A stretch of DNA of 64,000 nt from Plectrocnemia conspersa (Eukaryota; Arthropoda; Insecta; Trichoptera; Polycentropodidae), in NCBI GenBank assembly GCA_009617715.1, contig VTFK01000166.1, positions 868,001-932,000 of the forward strand, written 5' to 3'. A program made the translations under genes and the position numbers. Within the stretch, counting starts at the first letter, position 1. The number at the start of each line of letters is the position of its first letter. The notes under the pieces are model-generated. The model saw nothing but the letters and a program-made list of their open reading frames with translations. It was not told the DNA's origin and did not search any database. Positions 1 through 12,852 of this stretch are shown here, in pieces.

Positions 1-647
1 AACATTTATAGAAGAGTTAAATCGGCTTTTAGCTATATTTAAGCTTTTTACGAATGCGATCTTCTATATATAATTTATAAAATTAAAGAGCCCTCTGTAG
101 GAATAAATTATAAGTAATATTAAGCAAAGTTTACAACATATTTGTAATATTTTTGCTAAAACATAGAGGATAATTTAAAAATTATTTTAATAATAAATAT
201 AATAAATTTATAAATCATCTAATTATTTATGTATAAAAAATATGTATGCTAAATAAATTATTAATAATGGGGCAATATCAAACATATCACATCTATCTAC
301 TTTTTAGTTAAATATAATACAAAAAAGCTTAATATAATATGGATCATAAATTTAATTAATATTAATTCATGAAATACCTTTGGAGAGGTTTGGAAATGAA
401 CAAAACAATCGTTTATGATTTATAACTTAATATTTTCTGGGTTAAATAAAAGTTTTTTAAGAAGTATGATTATTTCATACATTTCAAAAGTATAGAAACT
501 ATACAGACATTTCACATATTATTTAAGTAGTCAGTAATTCCCATAAGAAAGCAGACATAACTTAATAACACGTTTGTTTTAAAACTGTACCTGCAATACA
601 CAAACTAAAATAAAAAATAGGGTAATAAAATCAAACTTAAGACTCAC

Positions 648-800
648 TCATTTTTTGCAACAGATCTGCGAAGTACACTCGAGTAAGAGATTCATCTTCC
701 TGCATACAACTATTGTATATAATACGCATCTTGGATTCTGCTGATTCGTCTATGTAGCTGATGGTTTTAGCTGTTATAAGATCGCGGAATTTGATGTATT
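648..800 (-). CDS. M13 peptidase (neprilysin/ECE-like), coding exon 3
   Basis: Third coding exon, 153 nt. The acceptor is AATTTTTCAG|AATAC and the donor AAAATGA|GTGAGT. The split codon G|AA (Glu) restores the frame with exon 2. The translation runs EYIKFRDLITAKTISYIDES, then a segment with MRIIYNSCMQED and a C-terminal TRVYFADLLQKM. The pattern Y-x-SCM-x5 corresponds to the M13 segment usually reading 'K...Y.SCMN...'. The exon ends one base into a codon. No further exon is visible between here and base 1, so the gene continues to the left of the window. Intron 2 (801-3181) is 2.4 kb. Confidence 0.85.
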
Positions 801-2109
801 CTGAAAAATTAAAAAAATAACAATTTATTAGTACATTACAGTTGTATGTAGATCACTTCACATGTCGACACGAAATCAGTTTCATAACGAAAAAATTCTT
901 AATGTGATTCCCAACATTGTTGTTATCGTCTCCATGGAAGCACTGTACATTTATTTAATAAACAAGAGAATTTTTTTATTGTTATGGTAACAATTTTAAA
1001 TCTGAAAAATATTAGTTTTTAATATCAACTTCAATTAGCCACATTTATTATCCACTTTTGATTAAACAGCTATATAGAAAAAGTACTAGCGAGCAATGTA
1101 TACTTTGCAGATAATGTAGTATTAAATATGGATTTATATAGTCACCTACAAACAATACATTATAATGTGTCATTTAAAATAATAATAATATTTAACACCA
1201 CTGTTCACAATGAAAAAATAGATAAGAATTAATTTTATATTCAAGCATTTAAAAATACAAATCGTAACAAGCTATTTGCAACAACATCTAAATAAAATGA
1301 CGATGTGTTGGTACTTCTCAGAATAATTCGTTACTGACTTTTTTTTTGAGAAAATGGTATTGCCAAAGAAATAATTCTGTTAACTATAATATAAGTAATA
1401 TGCACTATTCTAAACAAGCCAGCGTCTAATATAATTTAAAACAATCCTTTGAGCAATACAGTGGAATGAAAAATCGATGTGAAAAACTCATTATGTAACA
1501 CTTCATAGAACTTTAATGCTAGAAATTGTCGTAAATTTGCTAAAAATTGCAAACTGCTTCTATTTAATAAAATATCGTTATTAAGTTTTTTTTTTAAAAA
1601 AGCGATGGTTGGGAGTTACATTGGTTTTATTTCATATTTAAAGTAAATGTTGCTAAATATGATGTATTAGCTATCTGTGATTTATCGTCAACATTTAGTT
1701 GCCAACAATCTGATTATATATATACATAGTTCTTTATATTATGTCATTGATGCAATCGAAAAAATCATGACTTTGACAACTGTGTATCGAAAATTAAGAA
1801 TTCAATCGCTTGCTGTTTCATAAAGAAGTTCGTTGCTTATCAAAAGGTGTCTGTTTGGATCGGCTTTATAAACTCTGACTTGATGCTAGTGTTTTTAAAA
1901 AAGACCTAGTTTTAAATGACGTTGTTTATTTAACTGACTATTTAAAAAATTTAATTAATCAAATTTTCATCTTCAAGGCGATGAGCTGAATTTGATTTAA
2001 GCAATCATTTAAATTTTTAACCAGTCCAGAACACAACAGCAGAGCAAGGATAACAATTAGTTGCATATCAGAGAAAAAAGCATATCGGTATCCAAATAAA
2101 GGCTAACAC

Positions 2110-3060
2110 TTAAAACATTCCATATGAACAACAATCGGGATTCAGAGAAAAACATTCCATTACAAGTGGTGATAAATGATTGGTCGTAGGCCAAGGATAT
2201 GAAAGAAATTATATGTATAAGTGAAATAGCTTTAAAATGATTTGATAATTATTTAAAAAAGGTAAGCATTTAAAATTAATAATGCTTATTCCAAAAAGAA
2301 AATAAAATCTTATTATATACCAAATAAGTACCATTGTTGTTTATAATATACATATTAATGATATAATCAATAATTAATAAAAATGTAAAATACATCTGTT
2401 TGTAGACGATCCTTTAATTTATTGCATATGTGATAATGTTAAAGAAGTTTTTGGTAACTTAAACAACGAATTAGATTTCTTCTTCTATTAAAAAGATGTT
2501 AGATAACATTATAAAAATAGTTATAGATAACTCCATTATAGAAATAGTTCATAACTTACAATATTTAGGGATAATTGTAAATAAAAAATTAAATTGTAAT
2601 CACATATTAAAAAATATGTATATTATCCAAGATGAAAAATATGATAGTATTATATTGCCCCATTTCAATTATTGTGCAATAATAGTATTAAATATGTTTA
2701 ATAAATGTACCAAAAATTATGAAAGTATTAGATAATGAAAGTAGTTTTAAGTAGAAGTATGATTGATAGATGTTCAAAAAATATTGAAGTATTTATATAT
2801 AAGTTAAAACATAATATGTTACCAGAGTATATAATAAGATGTAGATAGATTTGATAGCAGAAATAAAGACTATTTTAAGATAGTAAGGTATAAGAAAACG
2901 AGTACGGCCAGGGGAATATTGTACGGAGGTGTGAATTTGTATAATAATATTCTTAGTACAATCTTCAAAGATAAAAATGTAACGGATTTCTTTAATGGAA
3001 TAAAAAAACACCTTCGTGCATTAAGCAAAAAAATATTAAATAAACATTATATTACAAAGC
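2110..3060 (+). pseudogene. Non-LTR retrotransposon RT, decayed (family copy 1)
   Basis: Broken reverse transcriptase lying in intron 2 of the peptidase gene. Short in-frame blocks in the right order identify it: QSGFREKHS-like near 2135, PLLFIIYI followed after a frameshift by NDII near 2330-2365, the catalytic block FVDD (for FADD) near 2400, then LQYLGIIVNKKLN near 2560 and ILPHFNYC near 2655. The tail block KNVTDFFNGIKKHLRAL lies near 2970-3020. Catalytic Ala is replaced by Val and many stops and frameshifts are present, so it is dead. The same 3' tail recurs at 19500-20060 and, inverted, at 30410-30560. Confidence 0.75.
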
Positions 3061-3181
3061 ACACCAAAAAGCCTTAAATAATATTTCCAAAACATTGCCG
3101 TATTATTAAAATAATAATAAAAAAATAAATATTATTTTTGCATGGAAAATTTTTGATATAGAGTACTGAATATATACTAAC

Positions 3182-3317
3182 CATTTCTTAAGAGATCTTT
3201 CTCTCGAGTTCTGACTGTATTCGACGGATTTCCGGATTTGTTGCTGATCCAGGATCCACAGGCCCATGTCCAAGGATCAAAACAAGGGTTAACCTTTAAA
3301 TCTGCCATTTCCACCAT
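3182..3317 (-). CDS. M13 peptidase (neprilysin/ECE-like), coding exon 2
   Basis: Second coding exon of the same gene, 136 nt. The acceptor is TTATTTTCAG|ATGGTG and the donor AAATG|GTTAGT. It starts in phase 0, matching exon 1, and ends one base into a codon. It encodes the conserved ectodomain segment VNPCFDPWTWACGSW, equivalent to the family's usual NPCDDFYQFACGGW. This is followed by an NxS site (NKS) that could be N-glycosylated and a charged TREKDLL stretch. The usual acidic pair after the cysteine is reduced to FD here, a small departure from the common pattern. The intron between exons 1 and 2 is about 11.6 kb. Confidence 0.88.
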
Positions 3318-3895
3318 CTGAAAATAATTTTTATAACTTTTTTTAATAGTAGGAAAAAAAAACAACATTTTGTTTTTTTTTATAATAAATCAAAACCGTC
3401 CTTAGAAAATTAATGTATTTTGTTATCAAACATTAATAGGTAAATATTTTTTTGAAAAAGCTAATTTTATTGTTTATAAATATAGTATTCATTGTAAAAT
3501 AACTAGAAATAAATTATGAAATTAAGGAAAAAAAAAGTTTTTTATTTGAAAATATACATAAAATATTTTTTTGATCTACAAAATAAATTATAAATTGTTA
3601 AAAAAAATATTAAAAAACATTTTAATAGACTAAAAAAATTTACTTCAAAGAAAATTTGTTTTGTACTAAAAAAATGTATACGAAATATTAGGAATACCCA
3701 AAAGAAAGGACGTTTTTATACTTATTTGCTGTTCAGGTCGCATAGGTTTTGGTAGTATTTGGATTAATAACTGGAGAGAGCGTTACAAATATAACCAACA
3801 TTACAATTACAATTCCGAGTAAGGTGTTTTTACGCACATGTATGCTATATGAATTTCACAAAAAAAATGAGCACAGCAACCAAAAATATTTGTAT

Positions 3896-4260
3896 CGCCG
3901 TACATGTACGGCGGTCAATTTTTCACTGTTTTGAGGTACCCCAGATAGTTATATATTTACATATATAACCGAAGAAATATTAAATAAAAAACATTATAAT
4001 TATATAATATTTTTTTAATTTAAATTAATGTAAATATAAAATAATACTAATTAATAAACATAACAAAATATATTTTATAAAAAATATTGCAAGCCTTTTT
4101 ATTAATATAAAAAGATCCACAAAACCGAATAATATATAATAAGTATGTAAAATAAAATAACGCAATTTAATGATGTTAAAATAAATTAATAAAACATAAT
4201 AATACAAAATAGTGGTAAAATAAATTATAGCAATTAATATACTATTTATTTTGACTAACT
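3896..4260. repeat. Interspersed repeat with 18-bp perfect palindrome
   Basis: Begins with the perfect palindrome CGCCGTACATGTACGGCG (3896-3913), followed by CCCAGATAGTTATATATTTA and about 300 bases that also occur at 28395-28740. The palindrome recurs in part at 18650-18662 and 5879-5895, next to CAAAGGGTT(T)AA ends. This links it to the TTAA-site MITE family described at 5617-5907. Confidence 0.6.
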
Positions 4261-5616
4261 AAACGGAAAATCATCTAAAAAGGATTTGAATATTTTGAAT
4301 CAAAGCCTCTTAACATTTTATGCTGATTTTTTTTCTTTTTTTTGCACAAAAAAAAAGCACCTAACGTATTGTTACTTTTTATGATTTGCAGGATTTATAA
4401 AAAAAAATCACACTATATTTAAAAAATATATATACATACAATTAAATACAATGTGTGTATATACTACAGTCTGAATAAAAACAATCGCAATCTCAATATA
4501 CATAAGTAAAGGCCTTGATCGTTTAAAAATATTAATTTCTCGGTTAACGTTTTGCTCCAAATGCTTACGTATCGCTTACAGCAGAACGTTATTCAATACA
4601 CGAATGTCAGATTATTAATTATCGATACTTATGATACGCGATGAGACTGTGTTTGTTTAAGATATACGTTATATAATAATTGCAGTTAATGAAGATTGAT
4701 GTTTACGCATGAATCCTTTTTTGTAAACACTAACTTGAAACCGAATGAACCGGGAAACTTTACTTCATATCTTATATTCTCTCTCATAAAGATCAAATTA
4801 TGATATAGATGATATTATTAACCGATTTTATATAAATATGCAACACAAAAAATATAACATATTTTTTAAATTATATTAAGATAAAATTACAATATCACGC
4901 GTGAAAATCAACCTCTAATATTTTTTTAAAGAAAAAATAGCAATTTCGTATTAATGCTTATACATATACAGAAAGACAATGCAATTTTTTAAAATATTAA
5001 AATCATAGACTTAGTACTAAGGAATGATTTGTTTATATTATTACGTTTCGAAAATTGTAAAGATTTGATCCAACATCTAAAAATAATTTTGTAACAGAGT
5101 CAGAGTCAACTGCTGATCGTAATGATACAAAGAATAAAAGGTGCTACGACATGCAGTTTTTCAGTGTTACTATAAAATGAAGTTGCTAGTTTCCATTTTT
5201 ACGATACGTTTTTATGTATGGCACAAAGTTAATGGGGATATAGATTTTTATGCGTTTGCTATTGTCTGGTCTGGTCGTTAAAATTTCATTTATTCCAAAA
5301 AATATATAGTGTTTAATTTATCGAGTATCAGAATGTTTATTTTTATATGAGGCAAAGTTAATGTGTTATAAATTAGTAATATTGTGCTACAATTTCACAT
5401 GGTGATCGTGAAGAGAGAAGCAGCTGCTTTCTCTGTCTCTTCAGTCTTTGTTAATTGTATTATTAAATAATAAAAAAAACAAGCGTGAATTGAATGGAAT
5501 GTTCCGCCTTTTCGTCACAATAATCCTTATTTATCAATTCAAAAATCGATTAGCATACGATATTGTAGACACGTTGTTCTTGCAAAGATATATGAGGATT
5601 AAATCGCGGTAATTAA

Positions 5617-5907
5617 CCCTTTTAGTAGTGACTTAATTTACGTATTTTTTCATAATTATTTATATATTATTATTTTATATTGTATTATAGAAAAAAAATC
5701 ACTGATTCTCAACGTTTTATTGCATTGATTTATTTAACTATTTTTTTGTATTTGTATCACTTTTTATTACTAAATATAAGTATTTTTTTAATCAATACAG
5801 AAACTTTCAATATGTTTTATTAAATTAATATAAAATATTTTTTGTATGTTAATTTATTTCATTTTATAAATAATTTTCGCCATACATGTGCGACGATATT
5901 CAAAGGG
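5617..5907. mobile_element. TTAA-flanked MITE (piggyBac-like)
   Basis: A 291-bp element starting CCCTTTTAGTAGTGA and ending CAAAGGG, flanked on both sides by TTAA (5613-5616 and 5908-5911), the target duplication of piggyBac-type elements. The inverted CCCTTT tips are short. Single ends of the same type are seen elsewhere: TTAAACCTTTGAGTAGTGAG (33803-33822), ACTACTCAAAGGGTTAA (28803-28819) and CTTCTCAAAGGGTTTAA (18667-18683). It is non-autonomous and no transposase is encoded. Confidence 0.65.
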
Positions 5908-6269
5908 TTAAAAAAACTTCAATAAAAAATATACATTCTATTATATATAAAAAAATAATAAATAACATTTTTACAATAATAGTATTGAGATTAAATTATT
6001 ATTTAATATTATTATCTCGCAGGAATCTATTGGGTTTTTGTAATTATAATGCGATTTACCTGCGGACACCATGTTTTTTGCAAAAAATTGTCTTTATATA
6101 TTAAAAATGAATTAACCATGCTGTTTTTCAAAAATACCGTTTGCATTCCAAGCTAAGAATTTTAAACCGTTCATATTATTAGAGTTAATAATTCAGTGAG
6201 TAGTTTTTATTGTTGTTATATGTATTTTGAAATATTGCTGTTGATTCAACTATTCTAATATATATTTTT

Positions 6270-6350
6270 AACAGGCATACGCCCAATTCGTTATAATGGG
6301 ATAAATCTGTACCAATTGGGTAAGTTAATCAGATGTAATCATTACCTACA
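6270..6350 (-). repeat. Jockey-type 3'-end repeat
   Basis: Contains ACAGGCATACGCCCAATTCG, ATAATGGGATAAATCTGTACC and ATTACCTACAAGTAA. It aligns with 16007-16090 and 33235-33290 and, in its first half, with the 3' end of the Jockey element at 24850-24890. On the minus strand it would be the 3' UTR end of the RT fragment at 6560-6860, about 210 bases away. Confidence 0.5.
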
Positions 6351-6559
6351 AGTAATTTTTAGCCATTAAACTGAAACATATATTACTAAGAAAATGAAAA
6401 TTAATATAATAAACCACTTTATTTGTGTTTGTATTTTAAAGTCAGGTTTCCCTAATGCGTAATGATGGCTATTAGACAAAAAATAGTTAAAGAATTAAAC
6501 ATTAAAAATAAATGTTCTTCAGTACTGACGCATGGGTAAGAAAAACGGACGGGATCGCA

Positions 6560-6860
6560 ACTACATAGCACTATAAAACTTGCAGAGCATCGACGAATTG
6601 TCGACACCGCTTTTTAGCAATGTTAAAAAGTACTTGATTGAGTAGATGCTACGCCGAAATACAGATACGACTTTTAAGATATCTCAGAAATTTTCTTTGA
6701 ATTTCTCCAATGGCAAGAAAATTTCGCTTCGCTTGTATTCCAGATGGAGCCATATTCGAGGATGCTACGAACTAGCGTATCGTACAGAATGTGGATCGCC
6801 AATAAATTAGAATGACACGCATAATGAAGCAGAGCATCTTCGTTGGCTTTAACCGTCTGA
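6560..6860 (-). pseudogene. Jockey-type RT C-terminal fragment
   Basis: On the minus strand, TLYDTLVRSILEYGSI-like sequence can be read across a frameshift near 6790-6740, followed by a degraded 'VQRKF..YL' block. It parallels LYDILVRSILETSSIIW and LEKVQRKFLRYLY in the better copy at 25091-25507. The RT catalytic blocks are missing. It lies inside intron 1 of the peptidase gene. Confidence 0.55.
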
Positions 6861-8854
6861 TATGGTTCACAATAACAAAGAGCTCAACTCGGTTTATAGC
6901 ACATACGGTGAGATCAGAAAAGCATACATAAATTCATCATTGCACAAATTGTAGCACTACGTTCCAAAACAATTATATAGGTGCTCATCTAAATAAACAG
7001 TATCGGAATTGCGGCTACGAAAGTGCTACAAAGCGTTGAAAAACGTAGCAGTCTCATAAACAATTTCCATGCAAATAATGGCTCACACTATAAACTATTC
7101 GTAAATTTTTAACGCTAGCCGAAGTTTAAGATTTTTTGACTATATTAAGTTTCTGTTTATTAGTTTATTCCCTTAATTATTTTAAACGAACTAGAATTAT
7201 TTTTTTACTAAATTACATTAAGTAACTGACCAGAAATGTAGCATATTTATTAAGTACTCATTTGGGTGGATTTTTGCTGTTTTTAAAATTGTGCTGAAAT
7301 AGCAAAAAAAATATAACCTATTAGAGATTTTCAGTATATTTAACTTAACATTATTATTGTTCGTATTATATTTATGAAAGTTTTTAATACATATTTTGAA
7401 AAATAAAATGACTGTGTATAAATTAAACGTTCACATTCCTAATAGAAAATGACAATTTATGAAAGACGTTGCGTTTAATTAAAAATATTTTTCTGAACGA
7501 AATTATACTTTTTTTAATATTTTATTATCCAAAAAATATATTTTGTGGTCATTAAAATATTAAAATTTAACATGAAAATGAGAAACTCATTTAAAAAATA
7601 GAATAAAAATCATGCCATGGAAAGTATACATTTTTAATAATAATACTAATTACAGTAATCGTTAAATATGTATTATATAAATATTTATCTTAGGGCGACC
7701 TTATTTATCAACTAGTATTTGAAGGGCATTACTAAAAATCACTGAATCGAAAGAATAACTGTTATGTTTACTGCTTCGATAGCTTAGTTAATGTTGATCG
7801 CTAGTGTAAATAATATTCTTAAACTTTCTTAAAGATTACTATCAATATCTCTCATTTACGCTTAATTATTAATTGTGATCAACGAATTGATAAAAATATT
7901 ATGACAAACAGATACAAGATGATAAATTATTCTGTTTCTTTATCTCCCAAATAAATAAATGATATTATAGAAACAACAGAGTATAAATATTTTTGTGATC
8001 ATTGCTCATACGTTTGCATCACAAAAACGCTCCACTTGAGACTAGCTCCCAAATGATGGACCTAAAAATATAATTATGTAGTATTGATACAGACACACGT
8101 TGGCCACATTGCTCAGATTCAGGATTCTGATGGATCCATTTGCCCTACGGCGATTAAAGATAACGCTAATGTGCAAAAGAAAAATATTCGTCATTCATCA
8201 TAGCGAGAAATATACATTTGTGTTTATGAAAATAAATTTTAGAAATTATTTGACGGCTTTATATGAGTAACAACGGCGAAGATTCGCTCAGATTGTTTAA
8301 TTGACTTTATTTATACAGAACGCATTAATAATTTGAAGACCGATGTTGTTTATTTGACTAGCATATCAAGTCTGGAATTAAATTTGATGTTCCAATTTAT
8401 TTTTCCTTAAAACATCATTACGTGATGTTATTTTTTATCCCTGATATATAAATTTAAGTACATGCATACATTAAAGTAATTTAAATGAATGCGTTGTAAT
8501 CAAAATGTACAGTCGCAATAAATTAATAGAACTGATAGATTATTTACATAATATATTTTGGTCAGAAGCGGTCCCATTAAATATTTTTCAAAACATAAAA
8601 TATATTTCAAATAAATATGGCAAAATAATTTTAAAAATCTGATTTTTAAAAATAAAGTGATAAATATCTGTTTTAAAGGTGCTATAGATTTAATATTAAA
8701 CGCTAATTACTGTTTCAAAAAATTGTATTATCTGATTTTGGAAATAATAAATAAAAATGCATTATATTTTAAATTAACAATTTTCTTAACTTAAAAAAAT
8801 ATACTATTATATATTACCAAAGGTAGGAGAAAAAATATTTTTTTTTATAATTTT

Positions 8855-9440
8855 AATAAGATTTGAATTTTTGTTATAGAATCGAGCAATTAATACCCCT
8901 TATAATATTTTCTACAAAGAGAAAATATGTCATAAAAATAGTTTTTTGCTTCAAAACAAGTTTAGTATTATAAGTCGAACTTTTATAATACTTGCAATTT
9001 TCTTATGGCAGGTATTTCCTTTGTTTTTATGACAAAAAATTGAATTTTTGTTATAATATAAAATTCTTAAGCACCCTATAATATTTTACGTATCATAACT
9101 TCGTGAGATAAAATCCTACTAAAAATGTCTTTTGCAGAAAGTGTTTAGAAGCTTAATCTGCATCGAATAAAATATATTTTTTTTTCATAAAAACAAGTTT
9201 TATGTTAAATTGATCGGACCCCCATACGAGTTTTTATGCGACTTTCCATATAGTTAACACTTATTTCATTCATTTTAAAGATTAAGACTTGAATTTTTGA
9301 TACAGAATAGAGTTTTTAATAATTTGTTAAAAAATAATATATCTCATAAAAATAGTTTTTTGTTTCGAAACAAGCTTAGTGTTATGAGTCGATCGGCCCT
9401 CCATACAAACTTTTAAAATACTTTACAAATTAGAACTGGA
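8855..9440. repeat. Diverged tandem repeat, about 200-bp unit
   Basis: Three units start at about 8865, 9040 and 9290 with TTGAATTTTTGTTATAGAAT or close variants. Each proceeds to CATAAAAATAGTTTTTTGCT and CAAAACAAGTTTAGTATTAT, then 'AAGTCGA(TCGGCCC)...CATAC...TTTTA'. Units differ by indels and many substitutions, so the array is old. No coding frame crosses it. Confidence 0.55.
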
Positions 9441-11039
9441 CCATCGTTTAATTTGATATATTAGACCTATCAAGAATTGTATTGGTGGACATCTAAGCTT
9501 TGTTGTTCAAGCGTATTATGAGAACAGTATCGACGCAGAGAGCGTTAGCTGAATCAGATCGTAAAATAGTTTTTATATGGATCTTATATTTACATTTAAA
9601 AGAATATCAGAAAATGTAAAAACAGTAAAAGCTCTCTTCCAGTCCTCGCCCAATCGTTGCGTTTATAAGGATGCCACGGCAGTAAGGATATAAAATATGT
9701 TATTTTGCACATTTTGCATGCTGATTTAAAAGTGTAACCTTACAAAATGATGTAAGCTTAACAAATTAAATGAGAGAGAAAATTTTAACTGCAGAGTGAA
9801 AAAATTCTGCAGATTTTCATATTCGCGGATGAATATCGTGATGAATAATTATATTAAAATTGACAAGGTTCAGTAGCATATATTAATTGTAAGCTGTATT
9901 AATAGTTTATATTTAATCAAATAGTCACTGAAATTTTTTATTTCTGTATGAAAATCATTTCTGCAGAAATAAAAAAAATATAATTCAGTGCCAAAGCAAT
10001 CATGTCATGCTATAACCTTTTTTTTAACAACGGTAATAATATATTTATTTACCCTGATTGAATATAGTAAAAAAAATAATTAAAAATAAAATCGAGGTAG
10101 GTTGTGCATAAAGACATATATTGCTTTAAGTAGTATTAATATTTTTTTAATAATATTTAGAGGCTTTCTCACTACTTATTTTGTATAATAGTTTATGATT
10201 AAGAAAAAAAACCGTTAAGAATTATGTCTTATATTTTCAAAGAAACGGCGTTTTAGCGTCCTGTACAAAAGGAACGAAGGACATGTTAACAACATATTCA
10301 GATATTAAATAAAGCTTAGAGCTGTATCACATAACAAATACACATGTAGCATTTGTTTATGGATGCTCGTATTTTGATTGATCATATATAAGCCAAAACG
10401 CTCATCGAAAAATCACTTCCACTGGAACTTCTCAGTTGCGACTCGAATCCAGCGGTCCATAGAAAAACAGCCGCTTCCATTTCAATAATAAATTATAATC
10501 TAGTCGTCAATCACATTGAGGCGAAAGATTTTAAATATTTATAAAGTACAGCTGCAAATTGACTCAAAAATTATTCACAAAAGTTTGTGCTTAACTGAAA
10601 ATAAATAGCCAAGCACAGGTAGCTCACTATAAAACTTAACTTCTTAACTTCTGGCTATACAAAAAAAAACAACTAATTAAGATAATTAAGCTCGGTAAAT
10701 GAAATCGAGCTTTTTGTTAATTCAGCAATTCCATAGGCGTACTACCTTGCAGTTTAGAAAACTTCGCGATTTCGTAACATAAAACACGCCTTTCGTTCCA
10801 TCTATGTTAAGGAAACACATGAAATTGCTTTAAAGTAAAGCTTACTGTACTTCTATTAATTTTATATACATATATATTATATATATTATAGGGTATCTAT
10901 TTTGCAAATAAATAAAACGTTAAAATAAAATTCGCCATAAAAGACTACAGTACTTATTATCTACACTGGCTACCTCAAAATGTCGACACAATAATAAATC
11001 TTTTTGTTAATAAACAGTTGATCTTAATGAACTGTATCA

Positions 11040-11470
11040 GCTGTTTGAAGTGTTTCCCAAAACACGGGCATTTTTTTATGTTCTGATCCTAAATCAACAG
11101 AACGCTCTTCAAGTTCCCGTTGATTTTTTTTAGAGATTGCCTATATACTGATAACAACTTATCCTTAAACATCTTAAAATTATTGATTCCTTGTACTTTA
11201 TTAATTGAATCTTTGATGAGTAATTCAAGACAATGGCATATATAACATATATAACATTCGCTGAGCGACACCAGATTTTTTCAAACATGAAACTTTTTTT
11301 TGAAATAAATATTGTCAAATCCATGTTGCCAACTTTTGTATAATTTTATTAGCTGTTTGAGCAGGCAAAAGTGAATATATCACCCTCACACTTTAAGTAC
11401 ACTATTGGTGTTTTGTACTCAGTGTAGACTCATCGATTAAAACTGATATTTATCCACTTGCTTCGATAAT
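11040..11470 (-). pseudogene. hAT transposase (KIAA1586/ZMYM-type), decayed
   Basis: The minus strand carries a fragment of a hAT-family transposase. Near 11445-11400 a frame reads INISF, then (after a shift) an 'IDEST-LSTK' equivalent, the RNase-H region preceding the second catalytic residue. Near 11240-11120 it reads ICHCLELLIKDSINKV and INNFKMFKDKLLSVYRQS. The last two blocks match the family pattern 'CHRLELAIKD... INHFKxFMDKLYxLYHQS' of KIAA1586-like hAT proteins. Several frameshifts and stops separate the blocks, so it is dead. No terminal inverted repeats were recognised. Confidence 0.65.
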
Positions 11471-12636
11471 TTTTTGCAATATTCGAAATTTAATTTCTTA
11501 TTCAATATGACATGTGAGTTTTTTTTGAGACATTTTTGTACTATTTCATTATTGTACTTGTAGAAACTCAAAATGGTCTGAGTAAGACTAATTATTTTTA
11601 GCAATATAATATGGAATACATTTTCACATATTTTTACCTGTGAAAATATAAATTATCTGGCAGGTGCTAGTAAAATTAGTATACTCCTTTTACGTTTTTC
11701 ACTCATATTTATTTGCAAAAAATGCAATTTGATAATTGAATGAAATATATGTAACTATTGAATAGAATCTGAAACAGAATTCATTTAGCACTTAATCGAC
11801 GGGTCGTTTTTTGCCGCGTGATTTTCGCACAATACAGAGTTACATCAATAAAATTAATTTAAATATTAATTTTCGGTCAGCTAAGGTTTAAAATCAGAAG
11901 AGACGAGAATAATGCCAGTTTAAGATATGTTTTATTGCTTTACTTCGCGCTTGAATGAAATATCTGTGTATAAATTATACAAAGAAATAATTTTATTTTC
12001 ATACCAACAAAAATACATTACTGAGTAACTATTATACTGTGTTCCTAATCGGTGGTAGTCGCTAAATATCAGAACGAGAGGTAGTCAGCAATTATATGTA
12101 TATTTTTGCATTCTCGTAATTTTTGGTATGCAAAATTATATACGAAATATTAAATATCAAAATATTTTTTTAGCGTACGAGTAAATAACATTGCCTTTTT
12201 ACATATATACACTTTTATCGTCGGCGGTTTTTGTGACACGTGTATGATTAATAAAAACGATAAAATTGTATGTGTTTGATTCTAAGAAATGTCAATAAGT
12301 AAAGTCATCAAAACTCAAGATATGACAATCAAACGAATTTATATATAACGATTACGTTGATTTTTAATTAAATACTTATTATGAAAAGGATCAAATGCTC
12401 TTAAATATGATTGATAAAATTATTTTTATGTTTTTTATAAAATCATGTTGAATAATGTAATCGAAACGAGATTTCTGATGTTTGTATTACTACAGTTCAC
12501 TTAGCTTTTAAAGTAACCCCCATTCGGAAATCTGCATTGGGGTTCGTCACTCGAGAAGAAACGTCTCGTGAGCACAAGTTAGTAATAATGCAGTGCTTAA
12601 ATTAAAGGACGGCAACATCTAAGAGACAGCAAATTG

Positions 12637-12852
12637 GCAGCAGAATATAAATATCTAGAATTGCGTACAAAAATGAGTCGAGAAAATATCAAGGACGCAA
12701 TCTTGTGTATTTTAATAATAAAAGTTTTATATGAAAAATTGTTAAAAATTACTCGTCCAGATTCGAAAAATTTTGATCAAATGGCAAAATATGTTTTTCA
12801 TAATTTACAACATATGATTAAATATTATATATTGAATATAAAACTTATATAA
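12637..12852 (+). other. Unrecognised open stretch in intron 1
   Basis: About 70 codons, antisense to the host gene and opening LAAEYKYLELRTKMSRENIK without an ATG at its beginning; the first ATG is at the KMSREN site. The first half is less AT-rich than the surroundings and rich in charged residues; the second half drifts into AT-rich sequence. No domain recognised. It may be a transposon remnant, a nested short gene or chance. Confidence 0.2.

Noticed and set aside
3749..3934. 61-codon plus-strand frame
   Set aside because: Overlaps the palindromic MITE end, and its C-terminal part (YRRTCTAV) is simply the palindrome translated.
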